From Hymenopus coronatus (taxonomy: Eukaryota > Arthropoda > Insecta > Mantodea > Hymenopodidae), in assembly GCA_030762935.1 (NCBI GenBank), contig CM060895.1, positions 40,290,001 through 40,354,000 of the forward strand: a stretch of 64,000 nt of DNA, given 5' to 3'. Position 1 is the first letter of the stretch, and each line of letters opens with the position of its first letter. This document shows, piece by piece, positions 22,175 to 34,044 of this stretch. The notes under the pieces are model-generated. The model saw only the letters and a program-made list of their open reading frames with translations. It was not told where the DNA came from and made no database searches. A program made the translations under genes and the position numbers.

Positions 22175-23720
22175 AACCAACTAGAAACTTATAATTTTAA
22201 TATTAATTTCAAAAGAATACGATAAGTGGCTTATAATTAGCAAATGTTGACAAAATGGGTGTGTAGTAATTTATTTAGGTATTGAGTAGGAGTTGAAGAA
22301 AATTTGAAAGCATGTTATCATGACGTTGCAGGTTGCGATTCATTGGAGATATTGGGTGATTTCTTTGAATGAAGTACTCTAACCTCTCATTCAGTTGTTT
22401 GGCTAATAAATAAATATACATATATTTATTTCACAAAGTGAAAAGTTTATCCTCAAATGCGCTGCAAATAGGCAGTACTTTAAAATACTTCAATGCTTTT
22501 GTTAGCAGTTTTAATTACATTGATCTTAATATATTCGAATATTTTCAGCTACTGTGTTGAAAAAATATTAACTACTTACAATAATATTGTAGTTTTTTTA
22601 AAAATAAAAGCAAAATCCATGCAAATGCAGTCAATATATACCCCATCATCATCCACACGAGCCATCACACCGATTATTTTACGTGGGCCCTTCCCCATCT
22701 TTTACCACAGGCACATTTGACTTTGAATGGTGGGCTAGTCCAGTATGCATCACCCTAACAAACTGGGCTATTCGAACCATTTCCGCGCCAGGTGAAATGA
22801 AAGGGATATGAAACTGGTTCACTGAGGAAGAGTGGCAAATAAATTTGCGCATTTAAGGGTTACCGGGTGTTAGAAATTCATTGAATCTTAATTATTTTCT
22901 CCATACAAGCAGTGCGAAGGGCAGGAGTTGGATCTTGTTAGGGTTGATGTACCAAAGAAATTAATTTACAAGCGTTAAAGAGCAACTTTATGGCAATTGG
23001 TGCACCTAGGCCTAAACCTTGAAGTGATGAAGATACAAGCATGGTTTGAGGTACGTGGTACACGAAAAACCACACCGGTAAGCATAAAATTATGTTTATG
23101 TTTTGGCTGAGTGGCGCTCTGCCAGTTTGAAACGGTATATTGCTGTGGCGGATTGCGTCTGTATGACTCAGCTGGATGAACAACAGGTTGAATACTAATG
23201 GAGGTGAGAAAGGAATTGAGGTGCACCAGAGCACGCCACAAACCGACGTGACTATAATCACGTAAAGCTTTCCAGGATTCGCTCTCGCTCTCCAGTAGTA
23301 GTTACGCCATATTCCGAGTACGGCATGTAGTTCTAAACAATAGGCTTTGTGTTTCACGAAAGTATTCTCCAAGCGCCGTAGGAGTTGTATCAGTATTACT
23401 TCATTTCTATAAGGATCCTTCTCTCTTCCTCCGCTTCTTTCTGCTTGAGGCATTTCTGTCTGTTGCAGTCTACATATCTTGTTCATTATCGTTTAATAGG
23501 TCTCTCTAAACTACTCTTTGCTCTGGGCTTATAAACCACAAAGTGATAGTTCACTCTCTCTACGTTACTTTTCCCATTTCTTATTATGCTCTTTTCCTTC
23601 ATCAAATTACACAAGGTGTTTAGGGTATAAGTGTGCAGGCTTCAACGGCAGCTTGCTCACGTTACCTGAAACAAAAGTTCCTGAACAACATTCCTCCAGA
23701 ATGCATGGTTACATAAATAA
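22175..23720. other. Unassigned DNA
   Basis: It contains the longest frame of the window (next entry) but no recognised repeat. A GTATATACCCCATCATCATC stretch suggests no known element. Confidence 0.35.
22938..23486 (-). other. 182-codon open frame, unrecognised
   Basis: It is the longest uninterrupted frame in the window and starts with MNKICRLQQTEMPQAERSGG. The product would have a charged N-terminal half and hydrophobic segments near residues 75-110 and 130-160. No known domain, no start context or splice evidence, and an overlapping second frame on the same strand (22975-23241). It could be chance, an exon fragment or TE debris. Confidence 0.15.
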
Positions 23721-23724
23721 AAAT

Positions 23725-24488
23725 CTGATATTCCATTTACGTCTATATCTCTGTAACAAACTATTGTTAAAAAGCTTATTCTTCTATCTATTTCATGATA
23801 ATCGAGATAAACATAAGAAGAAATTTTACTTATTAAATAGTTCCTTGTAAGTAGAAGGGAAATAAGGAAATGCACAGGCTAAAGCGATAGTCTCGTCCTA
23901 TAAAAGCCGGTCGCTACGTGAAACAATTGAAATTCCAATCTCCTTACTTGCCAGGACTAAACAAACAAGAAACGAGAAGAAATATGTCTTCTCGTTTGAG
24001 AAGAGTTTAAGAGTTATTGAAACCAATAACCCAAAGTAGGCGGTTAACTCTACAAAATAATATATATGACATAAATGCTTTGTATAGTAGGTTTTTGTAT
24101 ATTTTTATAATTTGCCAGTTATATCAAAGGCAATCAGAATGTTTAGGTCTTTAGAGGTTATTCCCAGAAAAGTCAAGATATACATATCGTTTGTCATCAA
24201 ATATCTTAAACATAAAGCATTTTAATCAAAATCGTTAACCATTTTTTAGAAATTCAAAATTTTCGAATTTGATATTTAATGGTATTTTCATTTTTGAGCT
24301 ATATTGTCCTGTACACACACACACACACACACACACATAAACACTGCTTTTTCTAAAAAAATATTTTTTGGATTTAGAGGGCCCAAAACATGTATTTCCG
24401 GTAAAATATCGGCATCAAAATGTTGGCTGCGTTACAATATCTTCGCTATACACTATGTACATAGAGCGTGTAAAGAAAGTAAAAATAA
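23725..24488 (-). mobile_element. R860 copy (B-T-)
   Basis: It begins AAAATCTGATATTCCATTTA and ends ACTATGTACATAGAGCG, then TGTAAAGAAAGTAAA. About 100 bp of body is missing. The border microsatellite has expanded to an (AC)n run at 24314-24339. Confidence 0.85.
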
Positions 24489-24489
24489 A

Positions 24490-25384
24490 ATTAGGCAAAT
24501 GTTGGATTGCGATTATATCAGCACTCCTTTATCGTTTACTTCTACAATTAGAATAACGAGATAGAGCTAAAAAAGACAAGCTGTTTTGAGGGGTTTTACC
24601 ATGTGTTGCTAAAATGAGTAAATAGCCACAAAATGACATTAAAGAACTAGATTCCAGCGTGTCTTTTTTAAGTAAATCGTGGTTATATGATTGGCAACTA
24701 CGCCACATTGATGAAGCAGCCTAGAGATTGGGCAGAACGCAGAAGCTCTAACGAGTTTAAGGCAAAATTGGCTAAAAAGATGTGATGCCTGCTTAGTTTA
24801 TAACGGAGCACAGTTTGAACATCTATTGTAAATGAAATTGCTGATGTTAAAGTTATTCACCATTAATAAATTGCGTGTTTAGCAAAGATGTGACTTAGAT
24901 TTAATTATTCCACGATACACCTCAATGAGGTAATTCCACAATTCACATCATCATTTGGTCATCAGACTGAATCTTATGCATAGCCACTCAGCAGCTTTCA
25001 GTTCAGGTCTCTTGAATATGTAGAATAGCTTGAAAGATAACCACTCTGCCTCACGTTAGTGGTGGCAGCTGATAACAAACGCACAGGCAAGGACGAGCCG
25101 GATTTCAAGCACAAAACAAAATATTAGCCTCGTAAGTCCTACTCTATAGCCAGACTGTGCAGATAATGTATGCAATATGTTAAATTATCCCCATTATCTT
25201 CCAAGATAGATTTATTCGCATATTTGGATCTCCCAGTACACGAAATCTGCGGACTCATACCTCTAACAACCTGTATATATGTACTTTTTCTCTTATTTCA
25301 TTTATTTTATGATAGTATTTTCTGTAGCGTGCAATAGACGTTATTAATTTCATTATATATCATTATCGTGATTCTGCCCTTCCT
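24490..25384. other. Unassigned spacer
   Basis: No recognised element up to the Tc1 remnant. Confidence 0.4.
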
Positions 25385-25398
25385 TCGAAGCAGTTCAG

Positions 25399-25762
25399 TC
25401 AGCCATGTCGTTCTCTAAGAGTTTGCTTGTGGTAAAATGGGGGCAATTTGCTCCACTCCTCTTGCACTGGTCTCCAAATATCAGCTTTGGAATTTATGGG
25501 AAGTTTTCGTAAGTTGTTTTTCAGTATATCCCATAAAATCTTTTTCGGGTTAATATCCGATTCTATGGGATAGGCTTCACAACATAAGGGCAATTGCACA
25601 GCAACCATACTTTATAGGGCGTGTATTTGGGGTTAACGTCCTGATAAAATTTAAAACTCCCATATGTTCTGCAATTTTTCTTCAATCTATTTTTTAAAAT
25701 ATGAAAACACCGGCGGTGGTCCATGTTTCTCTAAAACAATACCGTAACATGTTCACCTCCAT
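25399..25762 (-). pseudogene. Dead Tc1-type transposase, C-terminal half
   Basis: On the minus strand, YGGEHVTV (Tc1 GGGSVMVW region), a stop, ILKNRLKKN and FKFYQDVNPKYT (second-acid region, usually QDNDPKHT) lie in one frame. After a shift, SDINPKKILWDILKNNLRK and ADIWRPVQEEWSKLPP match the Tc1 SPDLNPIENLWD and LQEEW regions. The catalytic Glu of NPIE is Lys here. There are at least one stop and one frameshift. The upstream side ends against an R860 copy, and no terminal repeats are seen. Confidence 0.8.
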
Positions 25763-25779
25763 ATTTTAATGTCATTTTT

Positions 25780-26040
25780 GAGTAAACAAAAACTTTCGAA
25801 AATATTCCATGTAAAGGGTAGTTGGGGGTGGGGGATTTTCATGAAAATTTTCGTGTTGGATCCTTGGAAAAAACTGAACTTCAACATCAAATTTAGTAGT
25901 TAATGGGCATGTTTCTTAAAATGGTGCTTTTTTATTCTGGGGGTCTCACAACATACATTTCCGGTGAAATCACATTATCAAAATTTTGGGTGGAAAACAA
26001 TACATTCTCTATCAATATGTACATTGTACATTCATGCTTC
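25780..26040 (-). repeat. R860 T-side end, minus
   Basis: It starts at AAACAAAAACTTTCGAAAAT in the body and ends in a T with ATATGTACATTGTACATTC. The final GAGAAAGT is lost. It directly follows the Tc1 remnant, so one may have truncated the other. Confidence 0.7.
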
Positions 26041-26370
26041 AATTTGTATAATATAGAATATAAAAAATTAAATAAAATTAAAAATATTAAAACTATATTA
26101 AATATGTATTAATAAGTAAAAATGGGAAGAGTTTCTATTAACTTTGAAATGATAGAAATATCAGTTAATTTGAAATTGTTACAAGAAAAAGGTATTAAGT
26201 AAATGAAGTTAAATTAAGTATATTATAAAGAAAAAATATATGGTTTAATACTAGTATAGTCTTATATTAAAAAGTATCTGTAAAACAACGGAATAATGAT
26301 TGTAGGTATTTAGATGTAAGAAACGTAAGAATTTGGAATGCATGCCCCGGTTTAAGAAATTAGGTACCGG
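26041..26370. other. Very AT-rich spacer
   Basis: Low-complexity AAATTAAA-type sequence with no recognised element. Confidence 0.4.
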
Positions 26371-26374
26371 GGTA

Positions 26375-26412
26375 AGATATATATATGTACATAGATGCTA
26401 GAGAAAGTAAAC
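26375..26412 (-). repeat. R860 terminal palindrome fragment
   Basis: ATATATGTACATAGATGC, then TAGAGAAAGTAAA, matches the outer half of a minus T. The rest is absent. Confidence 0.5.
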
Positions 26413-26850
26413 ACCCTGGTATGGTTTGGTTGAATCAAAGTCCGGGAATGGTATGTTCTAAACGCTTGAACGAGCGGTGCTCAAGGTCAAGGAAGGTCAG
26501 GTGTGACTCGACGACCTTGCTGCGTGGGAGGTCAAGTGCCTGGAAAACGTCATGCAGACTGCCATAGGCGAGGGCACGGCCAATTCAAATGAACTTGACA
26601 GACCAATGAATCTTCTAATAGCTAGAAAGTGAACAAGGTCTATTGTTCTCATTTATTTTGGAGGCCCATGTAATGAGAGTTAGATCAATCTTAACATTTC
26701 ATATAATAAAGATTATTTTCCTAATTCATGGCACTAAACAGGCTCACAGAACACAAATTACTTCACTGGCCATGTTTGCGGAGTTATATAACGAAGAATG
26801 CGATTTTGCTCCTTACAATATAGGTCTAGAAAGTTCTGCTGCACAGACTG
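26413..26850. other. Unassigned, more GC-rich segment
   Basis: Sequence around 26420-26600 is richer in G and C than its neighbours. No motif recognised. Confidence 0.35.
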
Positions 26851-26851
26851 C

Positions 26852-27690
26852 TTTTTCCTTTCTCTACATTTACTATGTACGTAAAGTATAGAGAATATAC
26901 TGTATTCCACCAAAAATTCGATACTGAGATTTTACTGGAAATATGTTTTGAGACCCCCTGAGTTCAAAAAAACATTTTAGAAAAAGGTCGGTGTGTGTCT
27001 GTGGACAGCATAGCTAAAAAACTGACGTTAAATACCAAATTTGATATTTAGTTTAGTATCTTCCAAGGATACGACACGCAGACTTTCAAGAAAATCCTCC
27101 CACTCTAAATACCCTCTATGAGGAAAAAAATCAAAATATTTGCCTTTCTCAAAAATGGCTCTTAAGGATTTTGATTAGGACCTTTTATACTTAAGATATT
27201 TACATGACAAAATGTATATCTGGAATTTTCTGGGAATAGCCTCTAAAGAACTTTTTATTCCGGATGAATTTTTATAAATTTTCCGTAACTGGTAAAGCGT
27301 AAGAAAAAGAGAAAAGCTTAATTCACAAAAATGTAAATCTGATTAAAACACACAATTTATATCATAAAGATCTTTTTTCGTACAGTTGACCGTTTTCGAG
27401 ACATTCCTTGTTATTGGTTTCAGTTTTAAAAACGAAAACTTATGAACTGGCCACGCAAAGAAACGAATTGAATCCTATAGCAACCACATTTTAAATCATT
27501 TGACATAGCCGAGTGCATGTCTTTATTTCCCTTCTACTTATCAGAACTAAATAATAGGACCGTTTCTGCTAAGGTTAATCTCGATTAGCATAAAGTAGAT
27601 AGAAGATTATGCTTATCAACAATAATTTGTTACAGAGATGTAGAGACAGTCATGTGAATGGAACACATTAGATTTTGTTTTTTACTTTCC
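26852..27690 (+). mobile_element. R860 tandem array, unit 1 (T+B+)
   Basis: Full-length unit from CTTTCTCTACATTTACTATG to GAACACATTAGATTTTG. The next T begins within a few bases. Confidence 0.85.
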
Positions 27691-28583
27691 ACACCACGTT
27701 ACATACAATGTAGTGTTTAGTAGATTGAGAGGTATTGAATTCCACCCAAATATTCGATAACGAGATTTCACCGGAAATACACATTTTGAGAACCCATGAG
27801 TCTAAAATATTTAAAAAAAAAAAAAAGGTCCGTTTGTGAGTATGTGAACAGCATAAAAAAAAAAGCTGTTAAATATCAAATTTGATATTTAAGTTCAACA
27901 TTTTCCACGGATGCGATGAGAATATCTAGCCACTCCAAACAACCCCCTGAATACAAAAAAAAAGCATTTTTAGAAAAATGTCCATGTTGTCTTTTGTGTG
28001 TCTGTGAGCAACATAGTTCAAAAACGAAAAGTCGGTATTTAAGTTCAGTGTCTTCCAAGGATGCGACACGAAGATTTACAAGAAAATCCCCACACCGCCA
28101 AGTACCCTTTATATGGAAAACATTTCGAATTTTCGTATATTAACGATATTTACATGACAAATAAAAGGTATATCTTGAATTTTCTGGGAATAGATTCTGG
28201 ATAAATTTGGCGGAATTTTAACTGATAAACCTAAGATATAGACAAAATATTACCCTACAAAAATGTAGATCAGGTTACAACACCCAGTTTATGTTTTATA
28301 AATTTTCTTCGTGGAGTTGACCATTTTGAAATATTCCTTGTTATTGGTTTCAGTTTTGAAATACTCAAATACTTGATTTCGATCCCATGGCAACTTCATT
28401 TAAAACATTTGACCGTCGGTTTAGCCTAGTGTATTCACTTATACTTATAAGGAACTAAGTAATAAGTCCGTTTCTGCTAATCTTTATCTTTATTAGCATG
28501 AAATAAAAGAATAAAATTACTAACAATAATTTTTACAGAGATGTTGAGAAAATCATGAGAATGGAACACATCAGATTTTTTGA
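27691..28583 (+). mobile_element. R860 tandem array, unit 2 (T+B+), internally rearranged
   Basis: T has TACTTTCCACACCACG and TTCGATAACGAGATTTCACC. At 27925-27950 the sequence jumps back to the T/body border (CCCCCTGAATACAAAAA), so part of the border is duplicated. The unit ends GAACACATCAGATTTTTT. Confidence 0.8.
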
Positions 28584-28679
28584 AAATGGTTCTAAAAATT
28601 CGATACCGATGTTACATTGGATTTATATATTTTAGCATCCCCTAAAATATTTTTTGTAAAAAAAGGTCGGTATGTATCT

Positions 28680-28730
<51 letters not shown>

Positions 28731-29470
28731 AACACCATAACTCAAACATGAAAGTCGGTTAAATACCAAATTTAATATATATTTTTCATTGGAAAAATAT
28801 GTTTTTAAGTCATGTGAATAAAACAGGTCATTTATAGAAAATGTGTGTGCGTGTGTGTGTGTGTTATATGTTGAATTTTCGATATTAAATTTTTCAGGAA
28901 AATCCTCCCACCCTAATTACCCTTTACATGGAATATTTTTTGAAATTTTCGATTTCTCAAAAATGACTTAACGATTTCGATTAAAATACCACAAGTTAAA
29001 GATATTATCACGATAAAAGAAATGTATATTTTGAGTTTTCTGGGAGTAGTCTCTGAAGAACTTCTGGATAATTTCTGTATAACTTTTGTATAACAAAGAG
29101 ATAAACAAAAACTTAGAACAAAAATTTAGATCTCGTTAAAACTAACAAGTTGTCATACATTTTTTTCGTAGAGTTAATCTTTTCGAGATATTCTGAGTTA
29201 TTGGTTTCAGTTTTTAGGTACTTAAATTTTTCTGAATCGGGAAGTATCCTTCTTTTCCTCTCTCTTTTGTTTACTCCTGTTAATTTCAATTGTTTCACAT
29301 AGCGACCGGCTTTTAAAAGACTTCACTATTGGTTTAGCCTTGAGTATTCCCTTCTACTTACAAAGAAGCAAGTAGTAGACAATTCCACTATGTTTATCTT
29401 TTGTAAGAGAAGTTTGTTTGTGCAACAGCTGGAGAAAATTCACGCGTATGGAACGCACAAGAGTTTTTGT
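28584..29470 (+). mobile_element. R860 tandem array, unit 3
   Basis: The outer palindrome of T is missing; it starts near AAAATTCGATACCGATGTTA. It carries a long (TG)n and extra sequence (28770-28890), including a second copy of a body-end motif (AAGTCATGTGAATAAAACA). It ends CGTATGGAACGCACAAGAG. Confidence 0.75.
28682..28728. repeat. (TG)n microsatellite
   Basis: About 23 TG units at the R860 border position, which normally holds a short TG-rich tract. Confidence 0.9.
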
Positions 29471-29479
29471 AAAGAAGAT

Positions 29480-30117
29480 ACGAAACCAACCTATAGTGGT
29501 CACGAAGGCATGTAAATGTAACATCAGTTTTCTTCTTTATTTATTCCATGCATGCCGCCTTTTTAACATCTAAGGTCAAGTGGTGGTTGTGGCTTGGGAA
29601 GAATTGCTCATCAACAATTATGATCAAAGTTTATATAACGTGTAATCAATCTTGGTTCTGGTGTTTCAGTAGACAGACTCACTTCTTTATACCTACAGAT
29701 CTTACGAATAATAAGCGATAATCCAGTTCAAAGAATCCGTCCAGAGATTTTGGAAAATATTGAGGTTCTTTTGCTGCCCCCAAAAGTACTACAAATTCAT
29801 ATATAAACATAATACTGTATAATCGAGAAAGTGTTTAGAATATGTAATGCAAATCTCTGAAAATATCACGCACAATATTAGAATAAGAGCTGTACCTTTT
29901 CCACTTAGAAATGATATACTCAGGTAAACATGATGTTCCAACTCTACTCGTCTGCTTAGGAATAGTCGTGCGTACTGAACCATAATCTCGGAGCTCTTTG
30001 GCCGTTACGCTTGAATTCCAACACTTGATTCAGCCGTGATGATAGGCTGCCCTCATTGCACGCTGCAGGGGTATGTTACTTGTTCTTTGTTGCGCTGGCA
30101 AGCAATATTTATACATA
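29480..30117. other. Unassigned spacer
   Basis: No recognised element between the array and the second MITE-like copy. Confidence 0.4.
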
Positions 30118-30734
30118 TAATGAACTACCTAATAATTTGCGAGATTGTGCACGTGACTGATTTAAGTAATTTGAGATCGGCGATGCATGGTCCCCGGATA
30201 AACATAACGCAACTACATAGCGTTAAACGTGTGGGTATCAGGTGCTGATAAGTCGGTGTTAAAGCAAAGCAGGTTGAAAAAAACGGCTTAGTGTCTTTAA
30301 AACTGCTGACCGAGTATAGAAATATCGATTTTTAGCAGCTCGTTACTAGCGTTCTCATGAATTAATGTCGCAAAAATCTGTAAAATCTCGAACTAATCAC
30401 TTGACAGTGCGACACTGGGCATTCACTTACTACGTTCTTGAGTTATGTAGCCTACTCTGGAGGCGTTTTTTCAACTGCTCTGGTGTCTTAATGCGTAACG
30501 TAGGAAGCTGCTATCCCAAAGTTCGATTCCTTTCATAGAGTAAATGTTTTTATTATTATATTTTTTTCATTCCAGACGAAGAGTCGCGATACGTGGCGTA
30601 CTGGCAGTTCAGAAATTTATAGCCGTTACTTCTACATTTCAATAAACAGACCACAAGTCCCCTATCTCAAATTACTTATTTAAGTAATCTACATATTCTG
30701 TGAAAATATTTCGGTATAGTTCATTAACACCCTG
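30118..30734. mobile_element. TA-class MITE-like element, copy 2
   Basis: It aligns to the reverse complement of copy 1 (19689-20333) over nearly its whole length, including ATGCATGGTCCCCGGATAAA and TAAGTCGGTGTTAAAGCAAA. The left end has lost CAGGGTGT. The right end is TTCATTAACACCCTG and runs into a GC/GT microsatellite. The tRNA-like segment at 30471-30545 has an exact B-box, GTTCGATTCC. Confidence 0.75.
30471..30545 (+). repeat. tRNA-like segment inside the MITE-like element
   Basis: CTGCTCTGGTGTCTTAATGC (A-box-like) and GTTCGATTCC (B-box) lie 31 bp apart, as in tRNA promoters. The segment does not fold into a full tRNA by eye. The same positions are conserved in copy 1. Confidence 0.45.
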
Positions 30735-30743
30735 TGCGCGCGC

Positions 30744-30783
<40 letters not shown>
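30735..30783. repeat. (CG)n/(TG)n microsatellite
   Basis: A short CG run passes into about 19 TG units, directly at the MITE-like end. Confidence 0.9.
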
Positions 30784-30785
<2 letters not shown>

Positions 30786-30899
30786 AGTATTGTCACACCA
30801 CAACTCTGTAGAAATGGATTGGCTTCAAGAAAAAATACAAATTAAATTCTATAAAATTATCGTTGTACCTACCAAATGATACCTATTCAAGTACAGTAA

Positions 30900-31550
30900 C
30901 ACAAATTCTGAAGTGTTCCAATGACTTTCTCTACAAGCTATTGTTACAAAACATTGTTCTTTTATGTACATTGTGTTAATCGAGATAAACATTAGCAGAA
31001 ATAGTGATATTAGGTCCTCGTAAGTAGAAGGGAAATAAGGTACTATACTAGGCTATAGCGATGGTCAAAGCTTTTAAAAAGCCGGTCACTATGTGATACA
31101 ATTGAAATTCGCTTCGTAAAACAAGAGACATGAAGGGAAAGATGACCTCCCGTTTGAGAAAGAATTAAGTAGCTTATAATTGAAACCAATGACAGCAATA
31201 TCTTGTAAACAGTATGTAAAAACGGTTTAGATAATAAATTGTGTGTTTTAACGAGATGAAATTGTTTGTGTAGTAAATTTTTGTCTATTTCTTACGGTTT
31301 ACCAGTTATACAAAATTCAACCAGGTGGAAGAGGTGCTCAAGAGCTATTACTAGAAAATTCAGGATATGCATTTTTATTCTTCATTGAAATATCTTTAAT
31401 ATAGATATTCAAGAGCCATTTTTGAGAAAATAAAATATTTCGAGAATTTTTCCACATACAGGGTAGTTTGGGGTGGCATTCGTGTGGTATCCTTGGAAGA
31501 CATTAAAGCTAAATACCAAATTTAACGTCTTTTCGATTTTGAGCTATGCT

Positions 31551-31594
<44 letters not shown>

Positions 31595-31622
31595 ATGAAC
31601 ATTGTCGTGTAGAGAAAGTAAA
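30900..31622 (-). mobile_element. R860 copy (B-T-)
   Basis: It begins GTGTTCCAATGACTTTCTCT. The border tract is replaced by a (GA)n run and most of T is missing, leaving ACTATGAACATTGTCGTG and TAGAGAAAGTAAAA. Confidence 0.8.
31555..31591. repeat. (GA)n microsatellite
   Basis: About 18 GA units at the R860 border position. Confidence 0.9.
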
Positions 31623-33735
31623 AAGGCCACGCATACATTAGGAATCGGAAGGAATTTCGAAGAATAACTACAAGCCTGTGGGACAAGATTATAAGAAACG
31701 TAGTTTAGAGAAGAAAACATTTCATATTTTGGCATTTCCTAGGAGTATAGTTTCTGGAGTAATGTTTTTAAAACAATAGAATTAAAATTCCTATGATGAG
31801 TAAAGGAATTAGTACAAAAGGTCCCTAATGTCCACCTCTACATACACCACCCTTTCACATTAGGATAGCTAAATAAATTTGTTCACCTTCTGTGTACACA
31901 GGAAATTGCCTTTGTCGAGTGCTGTATTTCGAGAAGAAAGCCGAAAATTACACTAAATACAAACTGTTTGAAAACCACTATATCCCAACTCCGAAACTCG
32001 TACAAAAACAAATGCCTTGCACATACAAAGCTACAAAGATTACATTTATTCAGAAACAAAGCCCAGTACAAGTTTGGATTTGCTTGTGTGTCGCACAGGG
32101 GGACAGAAATTGGATTTAGTACTTCTATTTTCTGGTAAATATACCTGCCGGTAGAATGGAAAGGAAACCAAGCGAGAGAAAATGTTGTTTCTCCATTACT
32201 CATGGAGATTCTAACTTGTTTGAGGAAGCGGCCTTCTCCTGCAAATGTTACGCCATGTAACCTGAGAATGTTTACATGACATATCTGCCTTCATCAAATC
32301 CATTTTAACCACTCCGAGCCGGCTTTATCCTGCATAATGCTGCAGCGATGTTCTGTCAGGCTAAACGCGATATGAGCAGCTTTTACTGAAGCTGTGTTTA
32401 TGTTAGTAGCTGTTATTCTCAAGATACGCTGTAAATTCCTTACAGCATATTCACAAATACGATGTAAGCGCATGACTTTGCACCCATGTCATTCACATAA
32501 ACACACACTGCAAAATGCATGAATTTGCAGACTCTAAACTTTATGTTAGCATTGCGAACATAGAGGAACAATTCTGGACTCCTCCCTGTATGCACTGCCT
32601 GCTGTTCAGCAGCAGACAGTCGCAATGCGAGATTTTACAGCACCTACTGTATATGCTACTCTTATTTTACAGCACCTAACATATATGCTGCTCTTCTATT
32701 TGCCGCGCCATCTCTCATTTCTGTCAAGTGGTTATGGTATACCTTGTCAGGGTAATAAAAAAGCTGCGCAGAATGTTGTGGGCGCAAGTATTGTCGATTA
32801 TGTTACTCTCCCGCATATTCATATGACATCAGACATGCGCAAAGCGAGGTTTTGTCAGTAGTGGGAAAGAAGGCATTGTCAGTGACAGTGAGTGATCACA
32901 AAAATCATAGTGCACTGTCGATTGTAAGAGTATATAAACTATAAACTTAGCGGTAATGCAACGCCTTAGTTCTTCTCTGAAAAGTCCCTTAGAGGACAGG
33001 TTAGGGAGATTGTTTACAATGTTTCCTCTCATTTGTGAAAACAAGTACGTGCTCCCTTCCGGCATTCAGCCATTCACGCGTGAATTGTAACAATAATGTA
33101 CCGGTGATGGCAAACTCTCTCTTCATCCCCACCTTTCCTACTATTTCCGAACGACGGCTGGCTAAAACGGGAAGAGGAGTAGCAGTTGAAGGCGTGAGCT
33201 GCGCGAACCGAAATATGGCAAAATTTTCAATTACTTGACAAGCTTTGTTGAATCCTCCTTTGGCTTAATGGATGTACGCACCATCGATTGGCTCTCGCAA
33301 ATGGTAAGACGCAAAGAGATAATGCACAGTGCATTAAATGTGCAACATTATCACTTTCTGCAATCTCCATGCTTACACTATTTTCAACATATTGGTCAAA
33401 CAATTGATGTGGCGTCATTGCAATGAGCATCAGTTATGTATATGTAATGTTTGTAAGCTATTTATTTACAAAAAATTAGTGAATTTTCTTATATAGTATT
33501 GTTAGTTAAACTATTCAATTTGAAACTTGCGGGTGCTTTGCAGATATCCGCATGTATTTACGGATCTAGAAACCAGTAACAGCTTCTTGCATTATGCTTA
33601 GTCTTCCCCAGAGACTGCGCTTAGGTTGAATTACTTCAAAGCTTATAGCTCATTAAGAATGTATCTTATGGCCTCATGATATGCACTGAAATGAAACCAT
33701 TCACAATGAATCATGTAAACATAAAGTAAACATTA
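31623..33735. other. Unassigned block, R860-free
   Basis: About 2.1 kb with many overlapping 60-106 codon frames on both strands and none recognisable. A short imperfect tandem duplication lies at 32633-32695. If the window contains a host exon it could be here, but nothing supports one. Confidence 0.35.
32633..32695. repeat. Imperfect tandem duplication, ~31 bp x 2
   Basis: TTTTACAGCACCTACTGTAT and TTTTACAGCACCTAACATAT each begin a unit that ends ATGCT(A/G)CTCTT. Confidence 0.7.
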
Positions 33736-33737
33736 TC

Positions 33738-33900
33738 GAGTGAGTAGGTTCCGCGGCAAGGAGTGATGCTCTTGTTGGGGAGGATCTGGGTTCGTTCCCG
33801 TCCGCCGCCCACTGTGGCCTTGCATTTTTCGATATTTTTTCTTGGTCGGAGGCGAGTACTCTAGGGTGGCTTCTCATCAATCGCAATTTCCTTTTCATTT
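33738..33900 (+). repeat. SINE-like tRNA-derived repeat
   Basis: GCGGCAAGGAGTGATGCTC (A-box-like) and GGATCTGGGTTCGTTCCCG (B-box-like) are followed by TTTTTTCTTGGTCGGAGGCG and a T-rich 3' part. It is the only copy of this type I see here, so the call rests on the internal promoter pattern. Confidence 0.45.
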
Positions 33901-34044
33901 TGTTTCCTTCTTATGTTTAAGGTTTGCTTCTAGGTTTCGAGGTGTGAAGTGATGCCTGCTCTAAGGAAAGTGCACACTAGAAGGTTTTTTGGTTCGAAGG
34001 GTCATTTATCACTGGAGTTCGTATTTGGTATTTACGACTCGTAG

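Noticed and set aside
26852..29470. CRISPR-like regular repeats
   Set aside because: Eukaryotic context, repeat units of ~860 bp, and no short direct repeats with unique spacers.
30735..30783. Regulatory Z-DNA element (CG/TG run)
   Set aside because: Alternating purine-pyrimidine could form Z-DNA, but it is a plain microsatellite at a MITE end with no gene nearby.
31623..33735. Possible host exons in the less AT-rich block
   Set aside because: No frame has a recognisable family, consistent splice borders or codon bias that I can argue by eye.
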